DNA of 64,000 nt from Devosia sp. YIM 151766 (GCF_030285925.1 NZ_CP127251.1:62001-126000), one strand, 5' to 3'; counted from the stretch's first letter, positions 46,132 to 54,424 are shown. Numbers and translations: made by a program. The notes: generated by a model from the letters alone, not told the origin.

Positions 46132-47283
46132 TCAAAATTCCAGCTTGGGCACGTCGAGCCAGCGGCGCTCTTCCCAGCTTTTGAGACCCAGTTCGGCCAA
46201 TTGCACGCCCTTGGCGCCGGCTTCCAGCCCATAGGGCCAGGGCGCGTCCTCGGCGACATGGCGCAGGAACATTTCCCATTGCGCCTTGAAGCCGTTATCG
46301 GCCGGCCAATTGTCTGGGACCTCTTCCCAATCGGCGAAGAAATTCATCGTCTGCGGCTGATCGGGATTCCACACCGGCTTGGGGGTATTAACCCGATGCT
46401 GGGTCCAGCATTTGTGCAGGCCGGCCACTGCCGAGCCATGGGTGCCATCGACATGGAAGGTCACCAGATCGTCGCGGCGCACCCTGGTGGTCCAGCTCGA
46501 ATTGATCTGGGCGATCACCCCGCCTTCCAGCTCGAACGTGGCATAGGCGGCGTCGTCGGTGTCGCATTGGAAGCTATTGCCCCGCTCGTCGACGCGCTCG
46601 GGAATATGGGTGGCGCCGAGGCACGATACCGCCTGCACCTCGCCGAACAGATTGTCCATCACATAGCGCCAATGGCACAGCATATCGAGGATGATGCCGC
46701 CGCCATCGTTCTTGCGGTAATTCCAGCTCGGGCGCTGCGATTGCTGCCAATCGCCCTCGAAGACCCAATAGCCGAACTCGCCGCGCACCGAGAGCATCTT
46801 GCCGAAAAAGCCGCTATCGCGCAGCATTTTGAGCTTCATCAGCCCGGGCAGGAACAGCTTGTCCTGCACCACGCCATGTTTCAGACCGGAGGCGCGGGCG
46901 GTCTTGGCGAGGTTGACCGCGACTTCAAGATCGTCGGAGGTCGGCTTTTCGCAATAGACATGCTTGCCGGCGGCCAGCGCCCGCTCCAGCAGGCCGGCGC
47001 GCATCAGCGTGGTGCCGGCATCGAAAAAGATGGTGTCGTCGGGATTGGCCAGGGCCGCGTCGAGATCGGTGCCCCAGCGGGCGATATTGTGCTTCCTGGC
47101 GAGGGCTTCGATCTTGCCGCTATCGCGGCCGACAATGATCGGGTCGACCACCAGGCGATCGCCGTTTTTCAGCGCTATGCCGCCCTGGTCGCGGATCGCC
47201 AGGATCGAGCGCACCAGATGCTGGTTATAGCCCATGCGCCCGGTGACGCCATGCATGATGATGCCAACGCGTTGTTCCGCCAT
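46132..47283 (-). CDS. Gfo/Idh/MocA family oxidoreductase
   Basis: 383 residues. Nucleotide-binding motif GIIMHGVTGRMGYNQHL (a lengthened variant of GxGxxG), CEKPTSDDLE with the family lysine, and DKLFLPGLMKLK. Its length and the WxFEGDWQQSQRPSWNYRKNDGGG segment place it in a subgroup that travels with DUF993 and a TIM-barrel isomerase. First gene of the operon, 30 bases downstream of a perfect 16-bp palindrome. Probably oxidises a sugar or glycoside at C3 or C1; substrate unknown. Confidence 0.9.
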   Translation of the reverse strand: MAEQRVGIIMHGVTGRMGYNQHLVRSILAIRDQGGIALKNGDRLVVDPIIVGRDSGKIEALARKHNIARWGTDLDAALANPDDTIFFDAGTTLMRAGLLERALAAGKHVYCEKPTSDDLEVAVNLAKTARASGLKHGVVQDKLFLPGLMKLKMLRDSGFFGKMLSVRGEFGYWVFEGDWQQSQRPSWNYRKNDGGGIILDMLCHWRYVMDNLFGEVQAVSCLGATHIPERVDERGNSFQCDTDDAAYATFELEGGVIAQINSSWTTRVRRDDLVTFHVDGTHGSAVAGLHKCWTQHRVNTPKPVWNPDQPQTMNFFADWEEVPDNWPADNGFKAQWEMFLRHVAEDAPWPYGLEAGAKGVQLAELGLKSWEERRWLDVPKLEF

Positions 47284-47313
47284 TCAATCCCTCCCCGGCC
47301 CGCCCGGACTTGT

Positions 47314-47329
47314 GTAACTGTTTAGTTAC
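47314..47329. promoter_or_regulatory. operator candidate GTAACT-GTTT-AGTTAC
   Basis: GTAACT (47314-47319) and AGTTAC (47324-47329) are exact reverse complements around GTTT, 30 bases upstream of the Gfo/Idh oxidoreductase start. The AT content differs from the surrounding DNA. Size and symmetry fit LacI, GntR or ROK repressors. No regulator gene is adjacent; the LacI gene at 40768 is the nearest same-region candidate. Confidence 0.55.
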
Positions 47330-47404
47330 TTACCTGAGGAATGCGGACCTCGTCAAGCGGCGTCCGGCCCGGCCGGACATGGTGGCAAAACCGCCCAGCC
47401 GCCC

Positions 47405-48151
47405 CTAGATCCCCAGCACCATTTTCAGGCCCATCAGCCCCAGGAAGATCAGGATCATCAGGTCGAAGGCGCGGCGGCTGAGCTTGCCGGCCAGCGCCTG
47501 TCCCACCGGCATGAATATCAGGATCGGGATCATGGCCAGCAGCGCCTCGATCACCCATTGCGGCTGCATGATGCCGCCCACGATCAGCGACGGCAATTGC
47601 ACCAGGCCCAATGTCAGGAACATGGCCGAAACCGCATAGACATGGGCGGCGCGGTCCAGGCCCATGGCGTGGATGAAGGTCACGCCCACCGGCGCGGAAA
47701 TGCCGGTGGCGCCCTGCAAGACGCCGCTGCCGAAACCCGCCGCCGGCCCGGCCCGCCGCGCCATTGCCGCGCTGACCGCCAGATGCGGGCGGCTGACCTT
47801 GAGCCCGAAATAGGCCAGGAGCAGCACGCCCAGCGAAAAGATCAGCACCCGCTCCGGCAGATTGCGGAGCAGCCAGGTGCCCAGGACCACCCCGACGGCG
47901 CCGGTGGCGAGAAACAGCGGCAGGAAATTCATGCTGTCCTCGCGCCGGGCGGCGCGGAATTGCCAGATCTGCATGCCATTGGTCACGATCTGGGTGATGG
48001 CCATGATGCCCACGGCGTGGTGCAGGCCGAAAAATGTCGCCAGCACCGGCAGGGCGATCAGCGGCAGGCCCATGCCGGTCGCCCCCTTGACCAGCGCGCC
48101 GGCGGCCAGCGCCAGCCCCATGATCGCCATTCGCTCAAGCTCGAAATCCAC
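47405..48151 (-). CDS. sulfite exporter TauE/SafE family permease
   Basis: 248 residues with about eight membrane helices; the family repeat GALVKGATGMGLPLIALPVL at the N-terminus and GSGVLQGATGISAPVGVTF at the centre. Family members export sulfite, sulfoacetate or other organic anions. The GTG at 48151 is chosen because it gives the family-typical N-terminus (VDFELERMAIMGLALAAGALVKG); a later ATG (MAIMGL) is possible. Divergent from the tctC operon, sharing its upstream region. Confidence 0.85.
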   Translation of the reverse strand: MDFELERMAIMGLALAAGALVKGATGMGLPLIALPVLATFFGLHHAVGIMAITQIVTNGMQIWQFRAARREDSMNFLPLFLATGAVGVVLGTWLLRNLPERVLIFSLGVLLLAYFGLKVSRPHLAVSAAMARRAGPAAGFGSGVLQGATGISAPVGVTFIHAMGLDRAAHVYAVSAMFLTLGLVQLPSLIVGGIMQPQWVIEALLAMIPILIFMPVGQALAGKLSRRAFDLMILIFLGLMGLKMVLGI

Positions 48152-48284
48152 GCCAGCCCCCCGATAGACCTGCGGCGCAGCGACCGGGCTGCCCCCGCTC
48201 AAATATGTCCAAGATTCGTTTTTCGGCAATCGCTTATCGCGGAAATTCCGGACATCACGACATCACCGGCTGGTTACTTCTTGC

Positions 48285-48313
48285 TTGACAGGGTTGGGGA
48301 TCAGCCGCAAATT
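48285..48313 (+). promoter_or_regulatory. candidate promoter of the tct operon
   Basis: TTGACA (48285-48290) is a perfect -35; 17 bases later CAAATT (48308-48313) is a poor -10. It lies 53 bases upstream of tctC. Just upstream, GACATCA occurs twice, at 48251 and 48259. Confidence 0.4.
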
Positions 48314-48365
48314 CCTCCCCGAGGGCCAAAATAACCGGCCCCGAACCATTGGGAGGATTTAGACG

Positions 48366-49403
48366 ATGAAGCATTCGCTGCGAATCGTCCTGGCGTCGGG
48401 CACGGCCCTTTTGACGCTGGGTGCGGCCATGTCGTTCGCTCAGGAATGGAAACCCGACCGGCCGATCAATCTGATCGTGCCCTGGGGTGCCGGCGGCTCG
48501 ACCGACCAGGTCATCCGCGTCACCGCGCCCATTGTCGCCGAGGCGCTGGGCGTCGATGTCGTGGTCGTCAACCAGCCGGGCGCCTCCGGTGCCATCGGCA
48601 CCCAGGAAGTGCTCAACGCCCCGCGCGACGGCTATACCTGGGGCGCCGGCGCCATCGGCGACAACGCCACCTATGCGGTGACCGGATTGATCCCCGATAC
48701 CGGCATCGATGACTGGCATGTCTATCTCTCCGTCGCCAATGTCGCCGTTGTCGGCGTGGCGGCAGACAGCGAGTTCGAAGATTTCGGCCAATTGCTCGAG
48801 GCGCTCGCCGAGCGCGGCAATGCCATTACCGTAGCCACGGCCGGGGTTGGGTCATCGGGGGGAACGGCCATCGCCGCGCTCGCCGAACAGGCCGGTTTCG
48901 ACTACAATATGATCACCTATGACGGCGGCAATCCGGCGGTGATCGCCACGGCTTCGGGCGAGGCGATGGTCACCACCCAATTGGCGGTGGAGCAGGTCGA
49001 GATGATCCGCGGCGGCCGTCTGCGCGGCCTGGCCGTGCTGGCCAGCGAGCCGCTGGTGGTCGCCGGCGTCGATCCGATTCCGCCGATCACCGACTGGCTG
49101 CCGGACATGCCGCTGGCCATGAACTATTTCGGCATCTTCCTGCCGGCCGGCATTCCCGACGAGATCGTCCAGACAGTGAACGCGATCTGGGACGACGAGG
49201 TCGAGAATTCGCAGAGCCTGCGGGACTATGCCGAGAATTACGGCGCCGTCTTCGACCCCTCCTATGGCGACGAGGCGCGGGCGGCAGCCATGCCGATCGT
49301 CATCGACAAGGCCTGCGCGGCGGTCCAGCGCGGCGAGGCCGTGATCGATCCCATCGAGATCGGCGTCGATTGCGCGACCCGCAGCGAAGTGAGCGCGCAA
49401 TAG
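48366..49403 (+). CDS. tctC: tripartite tricarboxylate transporter substrate-binding protein
   Basis: 345 residues, Bug/TctC family periplasmic binding protein. Signal peptide 1-25 (cleavage after SFA), then WKPDRPINLIVPWGAGGSTDQVIR, the family start with carboxylate-binding loop, and QPGASGAIGTQEV. GGGAGGA precedes the ATG by about 8 bases. First gene of the tctC-tctB-tctA set. Ligand is probably a di- or tricarboxylate or other organic acid; Bug proteins vary widely. Confidence 0.93.
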   Translation: MKHSLRIVLASGTALLTLGAAMSFAQEWKPDRPINLIVPWGAGGSTDQVIRVTAPIVAEALGVDVVVVNQPGASGAIGTQEVLNAPRDGYTWGAGAIGDNATYAVTGLIPDTGIDDWHVYLSVANVAVVGVAADSEFEDFGQLLEALAERGNAITVATAGVGSSGGTAIAALAEQAGFDYNMITYDGGNPAVIATASGEAMVTTQLAVEQVEMIRGGRLRGLAVLASEPLVVAGVDPIPPITDWLPDMPLAMNYFGIFLPAGIPDEIVQTVNAIWDDEVENSQSLRDYAENYGAVFDPSYGDEARAAAMPIVIDKACAAVQRGEAVIDPIEIGVDCATRSEVSAQ

Positions 49404-49411
49404 CGCCAGCG

Positions 49412-49437
49412 GGGGCCGCCGCGAGCGCGGCGGCCCC
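49412..49437 (+). promoter_or_regulatory. strong intercistronic hairpin tctC-tctB
   Basis: Perfect 11-bp stem GGGGCCGCCGC / GCGGCGGCCCC, loop GAGC, 8 bases after the tctC stop, no T-run. Fits a 3'-stabiliser that lets the binding protein be made in excess over the membrane subunits; function inferred. Confidence 0.6.
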
Positions 49438-49464
49438 AACGCCAACACCGGAGCCGAACGGTTC

Positions 49465-49998
49465 ATGACCATTCCCAATCCCGCTCCCTCCGCCGAAGAG
49501 GCGGCCCGCATTCGTGCCGATCTGATCACCGCCATCGTCCTGGTCGGCCTGGGCCTGCTGATCACCTATCTCTCCTGGAGCATGGACCGGCTGGAAATGC
49601 GCCGCATCCATCCGTCCACCATTCCGGGCCTGGTGCCGCTCTTTCTGGGCGTGGCGCTGACCTTGTGCGGCGGCCTGCTGGCCTGGCGCTCGGCGCGGCT
49701 GGATAGCAAGCAAGGCGGCGCCGCGCTGCTCCGCACCCTCGTGTCGTGGCCGGCGCTGCGTGTGCTCGCCGTGCTCGGCCTGGCCCTGGTCTATACGCTG
49801 GGCCTGGTGGGTCGCATGCCCTTCTGGCTGGCCTCGTCGCTGTTCATTTTCAGCTTCGTGCTGCTGTTCGAAACCATGCTGGCCGACAGACCGGCCTCGC
49901 TGCCGCGTACGCTGATCTGGGGCCTGGTCGTGGCGCTCGGCGCCGGCATCGGCATCCATTATGTCTTCGGACAGGTCTTTCTCGTGCGGCTGCCCTAG
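49465..49998 (+). CDS. tctB: tripartite tricarboxylate transporter small membrane subunit
   Basis: 177 residues, four membrane helices (about 25-42, 55-75, 95-130, 140-160), TctB family. ATG start; tctA begins 12 bases after its stop. Forms the membrane complex with TctA; exact role of the small subunit is unclear in the family. Confidence 0.9.
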   Translation: MTIPNPAPSAEEAARIRADLITAIVLVGLGLLITYLSWSMDRLEMRRIHPSTIPGLVPLFLGVALTLCGGLLAWRSARLDSKQGGAALLRTLVSWPALRVLAVLGLALVYTLGLVGRMPFWLASSLFIFSFVLLFETMLADRPASLPRTLIWGLVVALGAGIGIHYVFGQVFLVRLP

Positions 49999-50010
49999 GG
50001 AACATCATCC

Positions 50011-51531
50011 ATGTTTGACGGTCTCATTCTCCTGGGCCAGGGCATTGCCCATTTCATGACGCCGGCGGGCCTGTTCAACGTGGCCTGGGCGACGCTGCTG
50101 GGCCTCGCCATCGGCATATTGCCGGGCCTCACCGCCACTATGGGCGTGGCTCTATTGGTGACGCTCACCTATAAAATGGCGCCGGACCAGGCCATCCTGA
50201 CGCTGATGTGCGTCTATCTCGGCGCCATCTATGGCGGCAGCCGCACCGCCATCCTGCTCAATATTCCCGGCACCCCGGCCAATGCCGCCGCCACGCTGGA
50301 CGGCCATCCGCTGGCCATGCAGGGCAAGGCGGGACTGGCCATGGGCCTGGCCACCACCTCTTCCACCCTGGGCACGCTGGTCGGCATCTTCTTTCTCGCC
50401 ATCATCGCGCCGGTGCTGGCCGAGGCGGCGCTCCGCTTCGGCTCGTATGAATTTTTCTGGCTGGCTTTGTTCGGCGTCGTCATTTCCGGGCAGATGACCG
50501 GTTCGGACACGCCGCTCAAGGGCTATATTGCCGGCATTCTGGGCCTGCTGGTCGCCATGATCGGCATGGAGACGCTGCATGCCTATCAGCGCTTCACCTT
50601 CGGCATTCCCGCCTTGGGCGGCGGCGTCGACCTCATCCCGGCAATGGTCGGGGCCTTCGGCCTGGCGGAAATCCTCTCCACCATGAAGCGCACCGCCTTC
50701 GGCCGGATCGCCCCGGTCAACGACCGGGTGATCCCGCGCCTCAAGGAAATCTTCCAATATTGGAAGACCATCATCCGCTCGGGCATTATCGGCACCTTTG
50801 TCGGCATCATCCCCGGGGTCGGCGAGGATGTGGGTGCCTGGTCGTCCTATGCCGCCGCCAAGAAATTCACCAAGCATCCCGAGGAATTCGGCAAGGGCAG
50901 CCAGGAGGGGCTGATCGCGGCCGAAACCGGCGACAATGCCGTGGTCTCGGCCGCCATGATCCCGACGCTGACGCTGGCCTTGCCCGGCTCGGCCGCCGCC
51001 GCAGTGCTGATCGCCGCCATGATGATCCACGGCATCCGTCCCGGCCCGATGCTGATGGTGGAGAACGCGCCCTTCCTCTATCAGGTCGTGGCCATGCTGC
51101 TGCTGGCCACCTTCGCCAATCTGATCTTCGGCCTGTCGCTCACCAAGGTCTTCATCAAGGTGCTGTCGGTGCCGCGCGAACGGCTGATGGCGGTCATCTA
51201 TGTGCTGTGCGTGGTCGGCTCCTTCGCCATCACCCAGCGCATGTTCGACGTTTATGTCATGCTGTTCTTCGGCATTGTCGGCTTCATCCTGCGCGAGATG
51301 AAATATCCCATGGCGCCGCTGGTGCTGGGCATCGTGCTGGGCGATCTGCTCGATCTCAATCTCAGGCGCGGGCTGGCGCTGACCAATGGCGATCCGACGC
51401 CCTTCTTTACCCGGCCGATCAGCGCTGTTATCTGCTTCGTCATCGCTCTCACCATTCTCATGTCCATCCCGGCGGTAAGTCGACGTGTCCGAGCCCTTTT
51501 CACCCGCGGTCGCATCGAAGCCCAAAGCTGA
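50011..51531 (+). CDS. tctA: tripartite tricarboxylate transporter large membrane subunit
   Basis: 506 residues with about 11-12 membrane helices. The two family repeats are clear: GLAIGILPGLTATMGVALLV with YGGSRTAILLNIPGTPANAAATLDG at the N-terminus, and GIIPGVGEDVGAWSSYAAAKKFTKHPEEFGKGS in the middle. Ion-driven symport of carboxylates using the TctC-bound ligand. Its 3' end overlaps the start of the TetR gene by 47 bases. Confidence 0.95.
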   Translation: MFDGLILLGQGIAHFMTPAGLFNVAWATLLGLAIGILPGLTATMGVALLVTLTYKMAPDQAILTLMCVYLGAIYGGSRTAILLNIPGTPANAAATLDGHPLAMQGKAGLAMGLATTSSTLGTLVGIFFLAIIAPVLAEAALRFGSYEFFWLALFGVVISGQMTGSDTPLKGYIAGILGLLVAMIGMETLHAYQRFTFGIPALGGGVDLIPAMVGAFGLAEILSTMKRTAFGRIAPVNDRVIPRLKEIFQYWKTIIRSGIIGTFVGIIPGVGEDVGAWSSYAAAKKFTKHPEEFGKGSQEGLIAAETGDNAVVSAAMIPTLTLALPGSAAAAVLIAAMMIHGIRPGPMLMVENAPFLYQVVAMLLLATFANLIFGLSLTKVFIKVLSVPRERLMAVIYVLCVVGSFAITQRMFDVYVMLFFGIVGFILREMKYPMAPLVLGIVLGDLLDLNLRRGLALTNGDPTPFFTRPISAVICFVIALTILMSIPAVSRRVRALFTRGRIEAQS

Positions 51532-52168
51532 GACGAGCAAGCGCCCCCGCAATTCAGCCAAGACCAAGGCCTCCATTCTCGCCGCGGCGCGGGTGGAATT
51601 CGCCGATCGGGGCTTCGAAGGGGCGCGGGTGGACGCCATTGCCGAGCGGGCCGGCGCCAATAAGCGCCTGCTCTATCACTATTTCGGCAATAAGGAGGAA
51701 CTCTACCAGGCGGTTCTGCTCGACGCCTATCAGGAGATCAGGCGGGGCGAGCGGGCGCTGTCGCTGGATCAATACGATCCGGTACAGGCCATGGACCGGC
51801 TGGTGCGCTTCACCTTCCGGCATTTCCTCGCCAATCCGTGGTTTCCGCGGCTGCTCGGCACCGAGAACATCGAGAATGCGCGCTTCCTCAAGACCCTGCC
51901 CGACATCAAGGCGCTGCATTCCCCGCTGGTCGGGCAGATCGCCGCCCTGCTCGAACGCGGCGCCGATAACGGCATTTTCCGCCGCGACGTCGATCCGGTG
52001 CAGCTCTATATCTCGGTGGCCGCGCTCGGCTTTTTCTACGTGTCCAACACCGCGACGCTCTCGGTGATCTTCGAGCGCGACCTCACCAGCGTCGGCATGG
52101 TGCAGGAACGCGAAGCCCATGCGGTGCAGATGGTGCTGGATTTCCTCAAGACCAAGCCGGGGATGTGA
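51485..52168 (+). CDS. TetR family transcriptional regulator
   Basis: 227 residues. TetR helix-turn-helix at about 30-75 (ILAAARVEFADRGFEGARVDAIAERAGANKRLLYHYFGNKEELY), then the ligand-binding helices; RutR-like in length. GTG start at 51485 lies inside tctA in another frame; the N-terminal 28 residues before the HTH are unusually long and Ser/Lys-rich, so the true start may be later. Encoded last in the transporter operon, so it probably represses that operon and itself, released by the substrate. Confidence 0.9.
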   Translation: MSEPFSPAVASKPKAETSKRPRNSAKTKASILAAARVEFADRGFEGARVDAIAERAGANKRLLYHYFGNKEELYQAVLLDAYQEIRRGERALSLDQYDPVQAMDRLVRFTFRHFLANPWFPRLLGTENIENARFLKTLPDIKALHSPLVGQIAALLERGADNGIFRRDVDPVQLYISVAALGFFYVSNTATLSVIFERDLTSVGMVQEREAHAVQMVLDFLKTKPGM

Positions 52169-52211
52169 GAAGGGCAGGTCCTGCCCCGCAGGTGCACCCT
52201 TCCCGAGTGGG

Positions 52212-52525
52212 GTTTTGGGGGCAATCAGCTGGACCAGCAGTCCATTACTCGGTGTCACCCCCGCGAAAGCGGGGGCCTCGGTTTGTTAACGGAGGTTCCC
52301 GCTTTCGCGGGAATGACACCGGGGGAGTATGGCGGTCTTGCCCCGGCCCTTCCCGAATCGTCGCCCTCGCGTCGAGCGCGAGGGTGACGAGTGGTGTTTT
52401 GGGTGATGAGTGGTGTTTTTGGGGCAATCACCTGGACCAGCATCCACTCCGGTGTCACCCCCGCGCAGGCGGGGGCCTCGGTTTTTTGTAACCGGGGTTC
52501 CCGCTGTCGCGGAATGACGCCGGGA
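52212..52525. repeat. direct duplication of repeat family B with a family A arm between
   Basis: Two copies of about 110 bases (52212-52325 and 52415-52525) each read GGGGCAATCA, then TGGACCAGCA, then GGTGTCACCCCCGCG, and then an inverted partner TTCCCGCT...CGCGG-AATGAC. Between them is a single family A arm (52359-52390). This fills the 371-base spacer between the TetR gene and the convergent PadR gene; I see no gene in it. Confidence 0.85.
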
Positions 52526-52539
52526 CGGAGCGAACCAGG

Positions 52540-53247
52540 CTAGATATCGACCTCGTCATCGCCCAGCCCGCTCACCTCGGCGGCGGCGCGGCGGAGAATG
52601 TCGGCGGCGCGGCGCTGCTGCTCGTCGCTGCCCTTGCGGGCTCGCTTGAGCGCCTCTTTGAGCGCTTTGCGCGCCGCTTCCAGCTCCGGAACGGCGTCGT
52701 GCATCGGCCGGTCGCGCTGCTCGGGCCGCTCGCCCCAATGGGGCGGCACATTGCCCCGCTCCGCATCGCCCTCGCCGCTCGATGGCCAGTCGGCGCGGAC
52801 GAATTCGCGGAACCGGTTCATCTGCTCGCCGGTACGGGCGAGGAAATCCAGCGTCGAGGCCACCGCCTCGCGGTTTTCCTCCAGATGCGTCTTGCCCTGG
52901 TCGGTGATGGTGTAAAGCTTCTTGTTGCCATCGGCCGAGGAGGTCACGTGGCCGGCCTCTTCCAGAAAAGTCAGCGCCGGATAGACGATGCCCGGGCTGG
53001 GCGAATAGACGCCGTTGGAGCGCTCTTCCACCGCCTTGATCAGGTCATAGCCGTGGCGCGGCTGCTGTTCGATGAAATAGAGCGCCACCAGCCGGAGGTC
53101 GCCCGAGGCCAGCATACGGCCGACGCGGAAATTGCCGCCCATATTGCCGAATTCGTCATCGGCCATGCGCTGCATGCGGCCCCAGCCGCGCCGCGCCATC
53201 TGCTCGAACTTGCGCCAGTTCGGCTCGCCGTCTTTCCAATAGCTCAT
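52540..53247 (-). CDS. PadR family transcriptional regulator
   Basis: 235 residues from the ATG at 53247 (MSYWKDGEPNWRKFEQMARR). A long basic N-terminal arm precedes the PadR winged helix (about 60-140: LASGDLRLVALYFIEQQPRHGYDLIKAVEERSNGVYSPSPGIVYPALTFLEEAGHV), then a charged, Ala/Arg-rich C-terminal extension (AARKALKEALKRARKG). PadR repressors usually respond to phenolics or drugs and regulate themselves; two GATATATC palindromes lie in its own upstream region. Confidence 0.92.
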   Translation of the reverse strand: MSYWKDGEPNWRKFEQMARRGWGRMQRMADDEFGNMGGNFRVGRMLASGDLRLVALYFIEQQPRHGYDLIKAVEERSNGVYSPSPGIVYPALTFLEEAGHVTSSADGNKKLYTITDQGKTHLEENREAVASTLDFLARTGEQMNRFREFVRADWPSSGEGDAERGNVPPHWGERPEQRDRPMHDAVPELEAARKALKEALKRARKGSDEQQRRAADILRRAAAEVSGLGDDEVDI

Positions 53248-53259
53248 GATGTATCTCCA

Positions 53260-53323
53260 GATATATCTTAAAAGCCCTTCCCGCTGAAGATCGGGACGGT
53301 ACGGCACAGTTTCAAGATATATC
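53260..53323. promoter_or_regulatory. two GATATATC palindromes upstream of padR
   Basis: GATATATC occurs at 53260-53267 (13 bases before the padR start) and at 53316-53323, 56 bases apart, both within longer AAGATATATC-like matches. Strongly AT-rich for this genome. Spacing of about five turns would put them on one face of DNA. Candidate self-regulatory operators. Confidence 0.55.
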
Positions 53324-53457
53324 CCGTAAGTTTCGACGCCATCGGACCACAAAGGACGGGGGCGAGAATGCGCCGCCAAAAACTGGGGCCCGACGATTGC
53401 TCATCGGGCCCCGGCTTGCTGCTTGACTGATGTGTGACGCCGCTCTGCGCGCGGCGA

Positions 53458-54024
53458 TCAAACCTGTTGTACGGTCTCGACGCCGGGTACGAAATGGCGG
53501 AGCAGGTTTTCGATGCCGCTCTTGAGCGTGGCGGTGGAGGAGGGGCAGCCCGAACAGGCGCCCTGCATTTGCAGGAAAACCACGCCTTCCTTGAAGCCCC
53601 GGAAGATGATGTCGCCGCCATCCATGGCGACGGCCGGACGGACGCGGGTGGCCAGCAATTCCTTGATCACCTCCACCATTTCCTTGTCTTCTTCCTCGAA
53701 GAATTCCTCGACAGCGTCGAGATCGTCGCTGGCGGCGCCATTGTCGAGAATCACCGGCTTGCCGGACAGGAAATGATCCATGATCACGCCGAGTATGGCC
53801 GGCTTGATATGCGCCCAATCGGTGTCCTCCTTGGTCACCGAGATGAAATCGGAACCCAGGAACACGCCGGACACCCCGGAAATGGCGAACAATCCCGTGG
53901 CCAGCGGCGAAATTGCCGCCGTTTCGGGCGAACGGAAATCGCGCGGTTCGCCGGCAATGACGTCGCGGCCCGGCAGGAATTTCAGCGTCGCCGGATTGGG
54001 CGTGGCTTCGGTCTGGATGAACAT
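53458..54024 (-). CDS. Nfu-type iron-sulfur cluster carrier (NifU C-terminal family)
   Basis: 188 residues: N-terminal Scaffold-Nfu domain (MFIQTEATPNPATLKFLPG) and C-terminal NifU-like domain with the cluster-binding CSGCPSS motif preceded by VRPAVAMDGGDIIF. Delivers [4Fe-4S] clusters to apo-enzymes. ATG at 54024. An Irr-type (ICE) palindrome lies 23 bases upstream, so expression is probably iron-controlled. Confidence 0.93.
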   Translation of the reverse strand: MFIQTEATPNPATLKFLPGRDVIAGEPRDFRSPETAAISPLATGLFAISGVSGVFLGSDFISVTKEDTDWAHIKPAILGVIMDHFLSGKPVILDNGAASDDLDAVEEFFEEEDKEMVEVIKELLATRVRPAVAMDGGDIIFRGFKEGVVFLQMQGACSGCPSSTATLKSGIENLLRHFVPGVETVQQV

Positions 54025-54045
54025 GAGAAATCCCTGCCGTTTACG

Positions 54046-54062
54046 ATTAGAACGTTTCTAAA
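54046..54062. promoter_or_regulatory. ICE (Irr) box candidate upstream of nfu
   Basis: TTAGAA (54047-54052) CGT TTCTAA (54056-54061) within ATTAGAACGTTTCTAAA. The ICE motif bound by the iron regulator Irr in Rhizobiales, as I recall it, is TTTAGAACNNTTCTAAA; only the first base differs. Irr represses or activates iron- and haem-related genes, fitting an Fe-S carrier. Confidence 0.65.
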
Positions 54063-54113
54063 ATAGGCTTTTGCGGCGGAAAAGCAAGCCCACTTCGTTT
54101 GGTCCTCGCGCCG

Positions 54114-54398
54114 CTAATGCAGCGTGGCGAGGCCGATGCTTTGGTCGCCCAGCCATTCGGTCACCGCCTCGGCGGTGTCGGCGACCATCAGCGGGGTGCC
54201 GTCGGCGGACATGACCAGTTGATATTGGGCGCCGGCGTCGAATTCGGCGTCGCTGATCATGGTTGAGAGCACCAGGCCCGAGACCGGCTTGACATAGGCG
54301 ACGGCATCGCCGCCCAAAGCGGCGAACTGGGCGCGCGTCAGGGTCTTGAGCGGGTTGGCGGTCTCGATGGTGGTGTCGGAATTGCGTTTGTCCATCAT
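54114..54398 (-). CDS. DUF1150 family protein
   Basis: 94 residues from the ATG at 54398 (a second ATG follows at once), AAAGGG about 8 bases upstream. Contains LTRAQFAALGGDAVAYVKPV and MSADGTPLMVADTAEAVTEWL, typical of DUF1150, which sits next to hsp20 in many alphaproteobacteria. Function unknown. Begins 26 bases after the hsp20 stop; almost surely one transcript with it. Confidence 0.88.
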   Translation of the reverse strand: MMDKRNSDTTIETANPLKTLTRAQFAALGGDAVAYVKPVSGLVLSTMISDAEFDAGAQYQLVMSADGTPLMVADTAEAVTEWLGDQSIGLATLH

Positions 54399-54424
54399 GG
54401 TCGGCCCTTTCCTGTTCTTTTTCC

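Noticed and set aside
44833..47325. Plus-strand open frame of 830 codons across the DUF993 operon
   Set aside because: It runs antisense through two real genes and a repeat; no start signal or domain.
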